A DNA stretch of 64,000 nt from Acidimicrobiales bacterium (GTDB lineage: Bacteria > Actinomycetota > Acidimicrobiia > Acidimicrobiales > Bog-793): contig DATLTN010000052.1 in assembly GCA_035533595.1 (NCBI GenBank), positions 33,555-97,554 on the forward strand, in the 5' to 3' direction. Positions 11,101-20,682 of the stretch are shown here, one piece after another. The notes beneath the pieces are model-generated. The model was not told the origin of the DNA and did not search any database. It saw only the letters and a list, made by a program, of their open reading frames with translations. The position numbers and the translations under genes are program-made. The first letter of the stretch is position 1. Each line of letters opens with the position of its first letter.

Positions 11101-12819
11101 ATGGCCCGCCGGATGGAGATCGAACTCACCTCGCTGAAGGACGACGTCTCCTACACCTGGCGCGCCGCCGGTGCCCGGCAGCCGAAGGGCGTGGTCGAGA
11201 CCAAGCTCCTCCCCGCCGGCGCGAAGGTCGGCGACGTGCTGCGCGTCGAGGCGGACTTCGAGCTCGACGGCATCACGGTCGTCCAGGTCCTCCCCAACAA
11301 GGAGCACAGCCCGAGCACCGACCGCATCGAGCTGCGCCCCGAGCGCCCCGTCACCGGCGGGGTGACGACGACCCTCGTGGGCAAGGAGGAGCGCCGGGGA
11401 TCCGGCCGCCGGGACGCCCTCGGCGAGGACCGCCCCCGTCGCGACCGTCCGTCGCGCGACAGCCGCCCCGGCCGCCCGCCGGCCGAGCGGGGCGACCCTC
11501 GGCCCCGGCCGACGGCCGAGCGTGGGGACTCCCGCAGCCGTCCCGCGCGCCCCGAGGGCGCGCCGCCGCGAGAGCCACGCGAGCCCCGAGAAGGTGGCGC
11601 CCGACCAGACGGCGCCCGCCGACCGGCGCGCGCACGCCCGGTCCGTCTCGTCCCGGGGCGGGTCCACCTCGACGCGCTCCTCGACACGCTCGCCCCCGAG
11701 CGGCGGCCGATCGCCGAGCAGTTGGCGCTCGGCGGCCTCCCGAAGGTGCGCCGCGCGATCGCCGACGAGCAGGCGGCAGCCCAGCGCGAAGGCCGCCCCG
11801 CGGCGGCCGGGGACGCGATCGTGGCGATCGCCGAGGAGCTCCTGAAGCCCGTCCGTGAGGCAGCCTGGCGCGACCGCGCCGAGGCCGCCGCGAAGTCGCT
11901 CGAGCAGATCTCGCTGCGCGACCTGCGTGCCGCCGTCGTCGGCGCCGCTCCCCAGAACGACGAGGGGCGGACGCTCTTGCGCTCGTTGCGCGAGGCGCTC
12001 GAGACGAGGGTCACCAAGCTGCGGACGACGTGGGAGGAGGAGATCGCCCACGCGCTCGAGGAGGGCCGCGTCCTGCAGGCGCTCCGTCTCTCGGCGCGTC
12101 TCCCCGAACCCTCCGCCCGCTTCCCCGCCGCGCTCGTCACCCGCCTCGCCGAGGCCGCGGGGGCGGCGCTCGGCAGCGACGTGCCGCCGGAGCGTTGGGT
12201 CGCGGTGCTCGAGGCGGCGGTCGCCTCCCCGATCCGCCGCTCCATCCACCCCGCGGGGCTCCCCGAGGACCCCTCGGGGGCGGTTCGTCAGGCGGCCACC
12301 GTGGCCGCCGGTCGCATACCGGCGCTCGCGAAGCTCGTCGGCCTCGCGATGCCCCCGCCACCGCGACCGGTCGGCGCGATCCCGCGCCCGCCCCGCCCGG
12401 CGGTGGCCGGCGCGCATCGCCTGCGCGTCCCCCCGCCGCCCGCCGCCGTCCCGCGACCGCCCGCAGAGGGCTCCGCGGCCGAGCCCACCCCCCCGGTCGC
12501 GGCGCGCGAGGGTGCCGGGCAGCCTTCCGAGGACGCGCCGGGCGCCGTCGCGAGCCCGCACCCGAGCGGAGCCGCGGCCGCGTCGGAGGAGGCGGTGACC
12601 GTGCCCGAGGGCGCGTCGCGCGTCCCGCCCGCGACACCAGCCGCTCCCGCGGAGGAGGCTGCCGTCGAGGCGACCGGTGCGGTGCATGGCGTCCTCAAGG
12701 CGGCCGAGTCACCCGTCGACGGGCCGCCGTCCACCGAGGACGCCGCCGGCGAGCACGCGGTGGCCGAGGAGCCAGTCGAGCAGGCCGCTGCTGAGATCGA
12801 GAGCCCCGAGCCCGCCTGA
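11101..12819 (+). CDS. Unrecognised protein with Arg/Pro-rich linker
   Basis: A 572-residue protein of unknown function. Residues 1-80 look like a compact beta-rich domain (EIELTSLKDDVSYTWRA, GDVLRVEADFELDGITVVQV). Then comes an Arg/Pro/Gly/Glu-rich disordered stretch (about 90-180), a helical domain with many Ala/Leu/Glu (about 180-430), and a Pro/Ala/Glu-rich tail. The basic linker suggests RNA or ribosome contact, but no known domain was recognised. ATG at 11101 has no clear Shine-Dalgarno; ATG at 11113 is an alternative. It is divergent from the ABC gene, and its last 111 bp overlap the Nudix gene on the other strand. Confidence 0.7.
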   Translation: MARRMEIELTSLKDDVSYTWRAAGARQPKGVVETKLLPAGAKVGDVLRVEADFELDGITVVQVLPNKEHSPSTDRIELRPERPVTGGVTTTLVGKEERRGSGRRDALGEDRPRRDRPSRDSRPGRPPAERGDPRPRPTAERGDSRSRPARPEGAPPREPREPREGGARPDGARRPARARPVRLVPGRVHLDALLDTLAPERRPIAEQLALGGLPKVRRAIADEQAAAQREGRPAAAGDAIVAIAEELLKPVREAAWRDRAEAAAKSLEQISLRDLRAAVVGAAPQNDEGRTLLRSLREALETRVTKLRTTWEEEIAHALEEGRVLQALRLSARLPEPSARFPAALVTRLAEAAGAALGSDVPPERWVAVLEAAVASPIRRSIHPAGLPEDPSGAVRQAATVAAGRIPALAKLVGLAMPPPPRPVGAIPRPPRPAVAGAHRLRVPPPPAAVPRPPAEGSAAEPTPPVAAREGAGQPSEDAPGAVASPHPSGAAAASEEAVTVPEGASRVPPATPAAPAEEAAVEATGAVHGVLKAAESPVDGPPSTEDAAGEHAVAEEPVEQAAAEIESPEPA

Positions 12820-13152
12820 GGCGACGAGGGCGACCTCGGCGGCATCGCCGCCCGGCCGCAGCGCACCCCCACCCCGAGCGGCGCGGTAGTTCCACACGAG
12901 GAAGCGGCGACCACCACCGCACACGAGCGCCGTGCCCACGAGCGCACCGAGGACGACCTCCAGCCCCGTCTCCTCCTCCGCCTCGCGACGGGCGGCCGCG
13001 GCCGGTGACTCCCCCACCTCGACCCGTCCCCCTGGGAGCGACCAGCGCCCCCGTTCCGGCTCCTGGCCGCGCCGGACGAGGAGCAGCCGGCCCGCGTCGA
13101 CAAGGACGATGCCGGCACAGGCGATGACCGGTGAGCGCTCCCGGTCGCTCAG
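12709..13152 (-). CDS. Nudix hydrolase, apparent CTG start
   Basis: Small Nudix-fold hydrolase (147 residues) that would cleave a nucleoside diphosphate linked to another moiety. The Nudix box is intact: GGRVEVGESPAAAARREAEEETGL, i.e. G-x5-E-x7-REAEEETGL, with the metal-binding REAEEE core. No ATG, GTG or TTG lies in frame between the end of the preceding gene and the domain core. The most economical start is a CTG at 13152 whose CTGA overlaps the GNAT stop, matching the NTGA coupling used elsewhere in the window. A start further upstream inside the GNAT gene is the alternative. The 3' end overlaps the convergent 11101-12819 gene. Confidence 0.82.
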   Translation of the reverse strand: MSDRERSPVIACAGIVLVDAGRLLLVRRGQEPERGRWSLPGGRVEVGESPAAAARREAEEETGLEVVLGALVGTALVCGGGRRFLVWNYRAARGGGALRPGGDAAEVALVASGGLGALDLSSGLLDWLLGHRVLAGGVLGGRRPVDG

Positions 13153-13625
13153 CGGCGGGCCTCCCCGCGGTGCACGAGCAGCAGGTCCGTGAGGTAGCCG
13201 CGCCCCTCGAGGAGCACCTTCGCGTCGCGCGCCCCGGGCGGCACGACGGCGTCGAGGGCGCCGTGGCCCCCGGCTGCGGCCCACCCCTCGGCAGCCTCGA
13301 GCAGCGCCTCGCCGACGCCCACCGAGCGGAAGCCCTCGTCCACGAAGAGGAGGAGGAGCGTCGCACGGTGCGTCGCCGTCGGCAGGGCCGCGTAGGCGAG
13401 GCCGCAGGCCACCCCGTCGTAGCTGCCGAGGAAGAGCTGCCCCGCTCCACCCGCCGACGCCGCTGCGAGCGAGGGGCCACCGTCGCTCCCCTCGGGGAGC
13501 CAGCGGAGCAGCGAGCTCCCGCCACGAAGGGCGGCGAGCGCGGCGAGGGCGTCGTTCCAGAGCGGCTCGGCGAGGGCCGTGCCGTCCGCGGCGAACGGCA
13601 CGGCCAGGGCGGGGCCCTCCCCCAC
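13149..13625 (-). CDS. GNAT-family N-acetyltransferase
   Basis: A 158-residue acetyl-CoA-dependent transferase. The acetyl-CoA pyrophosphate-binding motif A is visible as VDEGFRSVGVGEALLEAAEGWA (R-x-x-G-x-G). A beta strand before it (ATLLLLFVDEG) and a C-terminal GRGYLTDLLLVHRG complete a typical single GNAT domain. The N-terminal half is weakly conserved, so the substrate is unknown; small-molecule, antibiotic and protein targets are all possible. Start is GTG at 13625, five bases after the stop of the upstream gene. It appears co-transcribed with the two small genes upstream and coupled to the Nudix gene downstream. Confidence 0.85.
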   Translation of the reverse strand: MGEGPALAVPFAADGTALAEPLWNDALAALAALRGGSSLLRWLPEGSDGGPSLAAASAGGAGQLFLGSYDGVACGLAYAALPTATHRATLLLLFVDEGFRSVGVGEALLEAAEGWAAAGGHGALDAVVPPGARDAKVLLEGRGYLTDLLLVHRGEARR

Positions 13626-13630
13626 GGCCG

Positions 13631-14095
13631 TCAGCCTCGGAGCTGGGTGACGCGGTTGAGGATCGTCCGCCGCCGACGGGTGGCGAGCTCGTACTGCTCG
13701 ACGGCGTCGAGCTCCGCGGCGGTCAGCGCCTCGAGGCGGGCGACCACCTGCGAGGCGGCGAGGGCGTCGTACCCGGGGATCGCGAGGTGCTCCGAGGAAA
13801 CGGCGACCGCGGGCGTGACCGGCGGCGCGGCGGGGGGCTCCGCCCGGTCGTCGCGGTGCAGCACGGTGACCGTCGCGTCGGTGCCGCTCGGCTCGAGCAG
13901 GTCGTCGAGGCGGCGGCGGGCGTTGCGCAGCGCGAAGCGGCCGACGAGCTTCGCCGCGCCGACCTGGCCGGCGACGCGTCGGCGACCCTTGTCGATCAGC
14001 CCGGGGAGGTCCTCGAGGACCGTGAGCGCGAGGCCGACGGGCGCGTAGAGCGCGACGTCGAGCAGCTCGTCGAGGAAGGGCCGCTCCTCTTCCAT
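13631..14095 (-). CDS. Conserved actinobacterial protein, unknown function
   Basis: A 154-residue protein with three parts. The N-terminal amphipathic/hydrophobic region (DVALYAPVGLALTVLEDLPGLI) could sit on a membrane surface, and a basic helix follows. The C-terminal segment has a pattern I recall from many actinobacterial proteins: IPGYDALAASQVVARLEALTAAELDAVEQYELATRRRRTILNRVTQL, read here as several helices ending in a basic tail. That C-terminal pattern is shared by lipid-droplet- and envelope-associated proteins, but no function is established from the sequence. Its ATG shares one base with the stop of the DUF4193 gene (TGATG), so the two are coupled. Confidence 0.75.
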   Translation of the reverse strand: MEEERPFLDELLDVALYAPVGLALTVLEDLPGLIDKGRRRVAGQVGAAKLVGRFALRNARRRLDDLLEPSGTDATVTVLHRDDRAEPPAAPPVTPAVAVSSEHLAIPGYDALAASQVVARLEALTAAELDAVEQYELATRRRRTILNRVTQLRG

Positions 14096-14658
14096 CAGAC
14101 GCAGTCCCTGCAGAGCATCCGCTTCTCGTCGGCGAGCTGGGTGTCGCTCTTCACGAGGAAGCAGGACTGGCAGAGGAACTCGCCGGGCTGCTTGGGGAGC
14201 ACGCGGGCGTTACCGTCGACGCGGTCCTCGGTGTCCGCGGGCTCGTCCTCGTCGGGCTCCTCGTCCTCCTCCTCGGCGACGACGAGGCGCTCCTTCAGGA
14301 TCACGTCGAGGCTCGCCTCCACCTCGTCGTCGTCGATCTCCTCGTCCTCTTCGTCCTCGCTCGCCTCCTCGCCCTCGACGAGGGCCTGCGGGTTGGCGAC
14401 GACCACCACGGTCGGGTCGCCGTCGGCGACGAGGACGTCGTCGCCGAGCACCTCGTCACCGAGCACCTCGTCACCGAGCACCTCGTCTCCGAGGCCGTCG
14501 TCGTCGAGGTCGTCCCCGAGTGCATCGTCTTCGAGCTCTTCGAGGGCGTCCTCGTCGAGCTCGCCCTCGAGGAGCTCCTCGCCTGGCTCGGCGGGCTCTT
14601 CCTCCTCGACAGCGCCTTCGGCCACTTCGCCCTCCGGATCGCTCTTCTTGCTCGGCAT
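14095..14658 (-). CDS. DUF4193-like zinc-ribbon protein with acidic expansion
   Basis: A 187-residue protein whose last about 35 residues hold a paired-CxxC signature: CQSCFLVKSDTQLAD then MLCRDC. Two CxxC pairs predict a small zinc ribbon of the DUF4193 type, usually a protein of about 100 residues in actinobacteria. Here it is preceded by an unusually long acidic stretch (Asp/Glu-rich, about residues 5-140), including three tandem LGDEV units. The function is unknown; small proteins of this family have been linked with RNA polymerase or translation only by speculation. The start ATG has GAGGAG about 5 nt upstream, and a good promoter lies about 85 bp upstream. Confidence 0.8.
   Translation of the reverse strand: MPSKKSDPEGEVAEGAVEEEEPAEPGEELLEGELDEDALEELEDDALGDDLDDDGLGDEVLGDEVLGDEVLGDDVLVADGDPTVVVVANPQALVEGEEASEDEEDEEIDDDEVEASLDVILKERLVVAEEEDEEPDEDEPADTEDRVDGNARVLPKQPGEFLCQSCFLVKSDTQLADEKRMLCRDCV
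14446..14490 (-). repeat. Three tandem 15-bp units encoding acidic pentapeptides
   Basis: Three head-to-tail 15-bp copies (plus-strand GAGCACCTCGTCACC, the third with one change) encode repeated GDEVL in the acidic region of the DUF4193-like protein. The units are in frame, so copy-number change by slippage would lengthen or shorten the acidic tract without breaking the gene. Confidence 0.85.
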
Positions 14659-14741
14659 TCAGCTCCTCGTTCTCATCGCGCGTGGTCGTCGGGCCCTGGG
14701 GCGACGGCGCGCGACGACCTTCCGGGGGTCGGGCGCGGGTC

Positions 14742-14769
14742 ACTATAGGGCACGCGTGTGGGGCTTCAA
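14742..14769 (-). promoter_or_regulatory. Promoter of the DUF4193 gene (TTGAAG-N16-TATAGT)
   Basis: On the minus strand TTGAAG (14764-14769) and TATAGT (14742-14747) are 16 bp apart, the best sigma-70-type promoter match I found in the window. The predicted transcript starts near 14735 and would have a leader of about 75 nt before the DUF4193 start at 14658. It would then continue through the GNAT and Nudix genes. Confidence 0.65.
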
Positions 14770-14833
14770 CCGCTGTCACGGCCCGGAAATTCCCGCTGCG
14801 CGGAGGGTCTCCTCGGCCTGGAGGAAAGGCGAA

Positions 14834-14906
14834 AGGCGGGGCCGGGGAACCTTTGGGGCCGTCGTCGTCTCCGACGTTGTCTACTCAGTTCCCTACGGCC
14901 CCGCCT
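14834..14906. terminator. Long imperfect inverted repeat between thyX-like gene and DUF4193 promoter
   Basis: The 350-bp gap 14659-15008 has no credible gene. Inside it, arms at 14834-14850 and 14888-14906 pair over 17 bp with a 2-nt bulge. The 37-nt loop contains a further CGTCG/CGACG hairpin, and a small TCCTC/GAGGA hairpin lies just outside at 14810-14825. In the thyX direction (minus) the stem is followed by TTCGCCTTTCC, moderately T-rich. The simplest reading is a terminator about 100 nt after the thyX-like stop; a structured RNA is also possible. No known RNA family was recognised. Confidence 0.5.
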
Positions 14907-15008
14907 GACGCAACAGCCCCGCCGTACTGCCGGGGAGCGACTGACGGAGGCTCCGGACGACATGGCGGAAACGGGACCCCCTATTCATGACGCGTGCGCA
15001 CCGCCGCG

Positions 15009-16679
<1,671 letters not shown>

Positions 16680-16692
16680 TGCCCGAGAGAGA

Positions 16693-18843
16693 TTAAAGGA
16701 GCGGCTCCGTCTTCGGGGGGACCACCGCCTCTTCCTCGCTCTCCACGACCCCGGCGCCCGCCGAGGCGGCGACGATGCCACGCGTCAGGAGCTCGGCCGC
16801 CTGGCGGGCGACGGTCCCGACCCGCTCTCCCGCCGTGACGTTGCCGATCTGGCGGAGGAGGTCGATCAGCTGCTTCATGTTGCGGACGAAGTCGCCCCCC
16901 GACATCACCGGCTCGAAGGTGCCGGCGCGCCCCGGTGCCCGACGGGGCGCGAGCAGGCGGGCGAGGTCCGCGCCGCGGCACCACTCCTCCGCGAGCGAGG
17001 CGAAGCCGCTGTCGAGGGCGCGTGTGCGCGGCAGGCCGAGGCGGCGCTCGTCGAGGCGGAGCTCGACGGCGAGCTCCTCGAGGCTCGCGGCGCGGCGCGC
17101 GAGGCGGGGCGTGGAGAGGCCCCCCGGGCCCCGCTGGCGGCGCGCCTCGAAGGTGAACATCGAGGCGACGGCGGCGAGGCCCGGGGCGTCGAGGCCGTCG
17201 AGCAGGCCGGCTCCGATCGCCTCCGCGATCAACAGGTCGCAGTCGTGGTAGAGGCCGGAGAGGCGCTCGCCGGCCGGGGTGAGGTGCCAGTTCTCGAGGT
17301 AGTCCCGCTCCTCGAGCAGCGCGAGCACCGCGTCCAGCTGGCGGACGAGGGGTTGCTCGCTCTGGTACTGCGCGAAGGACGAGGCGACGAGGCGGTAGGT
17401 GTCCTCGCGGTGGTAGCGGCGGACGAGGTTGACCACCATGTTGAAGTTCGGGCGGAACGAGGAGCGCAGCGCCCGCGAGCGGCTGGCGGCGAGCGCGGCC
17501 ACCTCGTCAAAGGTATGAAAGGGCGAGTAGACGACGGCCGCGTAGCCGACGTCGTCGATGCTGCGGCGCCCCGCGCGCCCGGTGAGCTGGGTGTACTCCC
17601 CCGCCGTCAGGTCCTGGTGGCCGTTGCCCCCGAACTTGGAGAGCGCGTCGATCACCACCGAACGTGCCGGCATGTTGATCCCGAGCGCGAGGGTCTCGGT
17701 GGCGAAGACCGCCTTCACGAGCGCCTTCGCGAAGAGGTCCTCGACCGCCTCGCGAAAGGGCGGCACCATGCCCGCGTGGTGCGGCGCGATGCCGGACTCG
17801 AGGCCGGAGACGAAGCGCTGGTAGTTGAGGACCTTGAGGTCCGCGTCGGAGAGCTCGTCGACGTGCTCCTCGGCGATGCGACGGATCTCGCGGCGCTCCT
17901 CGCGGCTCGTGAGGCGGATGCCGACGTCGAGGCATTGGCGGACCGAGTCGTCGCAGCCGGCGCGCGAGAAGACGAAGTAGATCGCGGGGAGGAGCTCCTC
18001 CTCTGCCAGGCGCTCGACGACCTCGGCCCGGGCGGGCCGGAAGAGGTCTCCCGGCTTGCGCGCCGCGCTCGCACGCGGCCCCCGGCCGGGGCGCACCCTG
18101 CCCACCCGGTGCGCCCGCTCGTCGAGGGCGGCGGCCTCCCGGTTGGGGGCTCCGTCGACGAAGGTCGGGAAGAGGTGGAGATGGCCCGCCGAGCGGTCGC
18201 CGACGAGGTAGAGCTGGCGGAGGTCGATCGGCCGGTGGTCCTCGATCACGGTGCCGACCGAGCCGCGCACCGTCGAGATCCAGCCGGCGAGCTCCTCGGC
18301 GTTGGAGACCGTCGCCGAGAGGCAGACGAGGACGACCGAGGGGGCCGCGGAGAGGATGATCTCCTCCCACACCGAGCCGCGGTAGCGGTCCTCCAGGTAG
18401 TGGACCTCGTCGAGGACGACGTAGCGGAGGTCCTTGAGGCTCCCCGAGCTCGCGTAGATCATGTTGCGCAGCACCTCGGTCGTCATCACGACGATCGGTG
18501 CCTCGCCGTTGCGCGAGACGTCGCCGGTGAGCAGCCCCACCTGCTCGCGTCCGTAGGCGCGCACGAGGTCCCCGTACTTCTGGTTGGAGAGCGCCTTCAA
18601 CGGGGTGGTGTAGAAGGCGCGCCCCCCCTCCGCGATCGCGCGCGCCACGGCGTACTCGGCGACCACGGTCTTGCCGGAGCCGGTCGGCGCGGCGACGAGC
18701 ACCGAGCGGCCGGCGTCGAGGTGGTCGAGTGCCTCCTGCTGGAAGGGGTCGAGGGGGAAGGGGCGGCTGTCGACGAACCAGCGGCGGATCCCAGAGGCGG
18801 AGGGGGGCGGCGCCCCCGGCTCGGTGGCGGTGCCCGCGCTCAA
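16693..18843 (-). CDS. helY: HelY/Ski2-like DExH-box RNA helicase
   Basis: Superfamily-2 helicase of the Ski2/Mtr4 group, 716 residues. Motifs in order: Q-like region FPLDPFQQEAL, Walker A APTGSGKTVVAEYA, TTPLKALSNQK, DEVH box VVLDEVHYLED, LSATVSN (motif III), FATETLALGINMPARSVV (motif V) and QLTGRAGRRSIDDVG (motif VI). A C-terminal helical region follows; the mycobacterial protein is longer by my recollection (about 900 residues). TTG start at 18843 overlaps the tatC stop (TTGA), giving the tatA-tatC-helY order known from M. tuberculosis. RNA unwinding or decay is the likely role. Confidence 0.9.
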   Translation of the reverse strand: MSAGTATEPGAPPPSASGIRRWFVDSRPFPLDPFQQEALDHLDAGRSVLVAAPTGSGKTVVAEYAVARAIAEGGRAFYTTPLKALSNQKYGDLVRAYGREQVGLLTGDVSRNGEAPIVVMTTEVLRNMIYASSGSLKDLRYVVLDEVHYLEDRYRGSVWEEIILSAAPSVVLVCLSATVSNAEELAGWISTVRGSVGTVIEDHRPIDLRQLYLVGDRSAGHLHLFPTFVDGAPNREAAALDERAHRVGRVRPGRGPRASAARKPGDLFRPARAEVVERLAEEELLPAIYFVFSRAGCDDSVRQCLDVGIRLTSREERREIRRIAEEHVDELSDADLKVLNYQRFVSGLESGIAPHHAGMVPPFREAVEDLFAKALVKAVFATETLALGINMPARSVVIDALSKFGGNGHQDLTAGEYTQLTGRAGRRSIDDVGYAAVVYSPFHTFDEVAALAASRSRALRSSFRPNFNMVVNLVRRYHREDTYRLVASSFAQYQSEQPLVRQLDAVLALLEERDYLENWHLTPAGERLSGLYHDCDLLIAEAIGAGLLDGLDAPGLAAVASMFTFEARRQRGPGGLSTPRLARRAASLEELAVELRLDERRLGLPRTRALDSGFASLAEEWCRGADLARLLAPRRAPGRAGTFEPVMSGGDFVRNMKQLIDLLRQIGNVTAGERVGTVARQAAELLTRGIVAASAGAGVVESEEEAVVPPKTEPLL

Positions 18844-19583
18844 GGCTTCAGCAGCCTGCCGAGGACGATCGAGGCCTCGTAGAAGACGAGGAGCGGGACG
18901 GCGAGGGCGAGCATCGAGAAGGGGTCCGAGCTCGGCGTGACGACCGCGGCGATGACGACGATCGCGATGATCGCGATCCGCCGCGACTTCGCGAGCTGCG
19001 CGGGGCGGACGGCGCCGGCGAGCTCGAGGCCGACGAGCACGACGGGGAACTCGAAGGTGAGCCCGAAGATCGCGAGCAGCGCGATCACGAGCGAGAGGTA
19101 GCGGTTCGCCTGCAGGAGCGGCTTCACGCCGGGGCCGCCCTGGTGGAGGAGGAAGGCGAGGGCGTGCGGGAGCGTGAGCCACGCGACGAAGACGCCGAAG
19201 GCGAACAGCGCCAGGCTCGCCAGCACGAAGGGGATCGCGTAGCGGCGCTCGTTGGTCTTGAGGCCCGGGGTGACGAAGCGCCACAGGTGGTAGAGGATCA
19301 CCGGCGAGGCGAGGAGCGCGCCGCCGAGGCCCATCGCGTCGAGGCGGAAGCCGAAGGCGTCGAGGGGGGCGGTGACGTACAGGCTGCAGTGCTGCGGGTC
19401 GGCGTGGCACAGCGGATGGCGCAGGAAGTTGATGATCTGCGGGTACAGCGCGTAGCTCGCGATCGCGGCGAGCACGAAGACGGCGAGGCAGATCAGCAGG
19501 CGCTGGCGGAGCTCGGCGAGGTGCTCGGTGAGCGTCATCTCGTCCGGGGCGGGCCCGCCCGCGCGACGCAGCAGCCGGTTCAT
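18840..19583 (-). CDS. tatC: Sec-independent protein translocase TatC
   Basis: Core receptor of the twin-arginine translocon, which exports folded proteins. The 247-residue protein has six predicted membrane segments (among them LLICLAVFVLAAIASYAL, FVLASLALFAFGVFVAW, LVIALLAIFGLTFEFPVVLVGL and IAIIAIVVIAAVVTPSSDPFSM). It carries the conserved N-terminal EHLAELRQRL and the F-x-FEFP element with the key Glu in the membrane. ATG 19583 lies 19 bp after the TatA/B gene, and the stop overlaps helY. It is part of a run that also holds signal peptidase lepB, so translocation and processing genes are grouped. Confidence 0.96.
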   Translation of the reverse strand: MNRLLRRAGGPAPDEMTLTEHLAELRQRLLICLAVFVLAAIASYALYPQIINFLRHPLCHADPQHCSLYVTAPLDAFGFRLDAMGLGGALLASPVILYHLWRFVTPGLKTNERRYAIPFVLASLALFAFGVFVAWLTLPHALAFLLHQGGPGVKPLLQANRYLSLVIALLAIFGLTFEFPVVLVGLELAGAVRPAQLAKSRRIAIIAIVVIAAVVTPSSDPFSMLALAVPLLVFYEASIVLGRLLKP

Positions 19584-19602
19584 CGGCGCTTCGGGACGGG
19601 GG

Positions 19603-19953
19603 TCAGTTCATGCCCGGGTCGTCGAAGCCGATCGTCTCGACCGGCCCGCTCGAGCGCCTTGCGGCGCCCGTCGCCGCGGCGGACGCGACCGCGTCGGCGT
19701 TCCCCTCCGTCCCGCCGGGGCGGGTGAGGTCGTTGAGGAAGCTGCTCACCGACCCGGGGCGCGGCATGCGCGGCAGCTCGCCGACCTCCGGGAGGGCGCG
19801 CCGCACCTCCTCGGTGACCTGCTCACGCAGGTTCGTGAGCGTCCTCCAGGCGGTGCCGATCTGGCGGGCGACCTGCGGGAGGCGCTCCGGACCGAGGATG
19901 ACGAGCGCGACCACGAGGATCACCAGCAGCTTCGCCGGATCGAGGTTCAGCAC
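19603..19953 (-). CDS. tatB: Twin-arginine translocase TatA/TatB-type subunit
   Basis: A 116-residue protein with the TatA/B layout: a short N-terminal membrane helix (KLLVILVVALVILG), the GPERLP hinge, an amphipathic helix (QVARQIGTAWRTLTNLREQV) and a long hydrophilic tail. The polar start and the tail rich in Glu, Pro and Arg favour TatB, but mycobacterial TatA occupies the same position, so the paralogue assignment is uncertain. Start is GTG at 19953 with no strong Shine-Dalgarno. It acts with TatC immediately downstream. Confidence 0.88.
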   Translation of the reverse strand: MLNLDPAKLLVILVVALVILGPERLPQVARQIGTAWRTLTNLREQVTEEVRRALPEVGELPRMPRPGSVSSFLNDLTRPGGTEGNADAVASAAATGAARRSSGPVETIGFDDPGMN

Positions 19954-20001
19954 CTGTGCAATGTACCGGTGGGCACGCCCGGACCGGCGGAAGGGCGCCG
20001 G

Positions 20002-20682
20002 TTAGAAGAAGTGGATGTCGGGACGGCCGTTGTGCCACCACCGCAGGTCGACCTTGCCGACGATGGTGTCGCCGACGACGGTCCCCCAGTAGCGGCTGTC
20101 GCAGGAGATCGCGCGGTTGTCGCCGAGGACGTAGAAGTTGTCCGGCTTGATCTTCTGCGGCGTGATGCGCACCGGCCCGAGGGGGTCGTCCCTCGGCAGG
20201 TAGGGCTCGCTGATGCGCTTGCCGTCCACGTAGATGCTGTTTCCCTGCGAGCGGATCGTCTGGCCCGGGAGGCCGATCACCCGCTTCACGAGGTCGGTCT
20301 CCGACGAGCCGCAGGTATCGCGCGGCGGCTGGGTGAAGACGATGATGTCGCCGCGCTGCAGGTGGTGGTAATCGAAGAAGGCCTTGTCGACGAGGATCCG
20401 GTCGCCGATGTTGAGTGTCGGCTCCATCGAGGCCGAGGGAATGAAGAAGGCCTGCACCGCGAAGGTGCGGATGACAAAGGCGAGCAGCAGCGCGGCGATG
20501 AGGACGACGCCCCACTCGGAGGCGACGCGCCGCCGGCTGTGCCGGCGGCGCGAGGACTCGCCGGCGGCGTCGGCCTCGGGGACCGGCTCGCCGTCGCCGC
20601 CCACCGCCTCGTCCCGGCTCACCGGGACCGTCATCGTCGGGGGGTCGCGCCGCGACTCGTCCCCGGGGTGCTCTTCGCTCAC
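20002..20682 (-). CDS. lepB: Signal peptidase I
   Basis: Membrane serine protease that removes signal peptides from exported preproteins. The 226-residue product has an N-terminal cytoplasmic segment with a basic RRRHSRRR patch, one membrane helix ([18 protein letters not shown]), the catalytic Ser in PSASMEPTL, the general-base Lys in [11 protein letters not shown], and the box [17 protein letters not shown] chose GTG 20682, which overlaps the pafA stop (GTGA) and has GAGG 5 nt upstream; ATG 20634 is possible but lacks a ribosome site. It lies between pafA and tatB, where mycobacteria carry pafB and pafC. Confidence 0.93.
   Translation of the reverse strand: MSEEHPGDESRRDPPTMTVPVSRDEAVGGDGEPVPEADAAGESSRRRHSRRRVASEWGVVLIAALLLAFVIRTFAVQAFFIPSASMEPTLNIGDRILVDKAFFDYHHLQRGDIIVFTQPPRDTCGSSETDLVKRVIGLPGQTIRSQGNSIYVDGKRISEPYLPRDDPLGPVRITPQKIKPDNFYVLGDNRAISCDSRYWGTVVGDTIVGKVDLRWWHNGRPDIHFF

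Noticed and set aside
14659..15008. RNase P RNA, 6S RNA or c-di-AMP riboswitch in the gap, prompted by GAGGAAAGG and GGGGAACC
   Set aside because: The surrounding conserved elements of those RNAs are missing; only hairpins remain.
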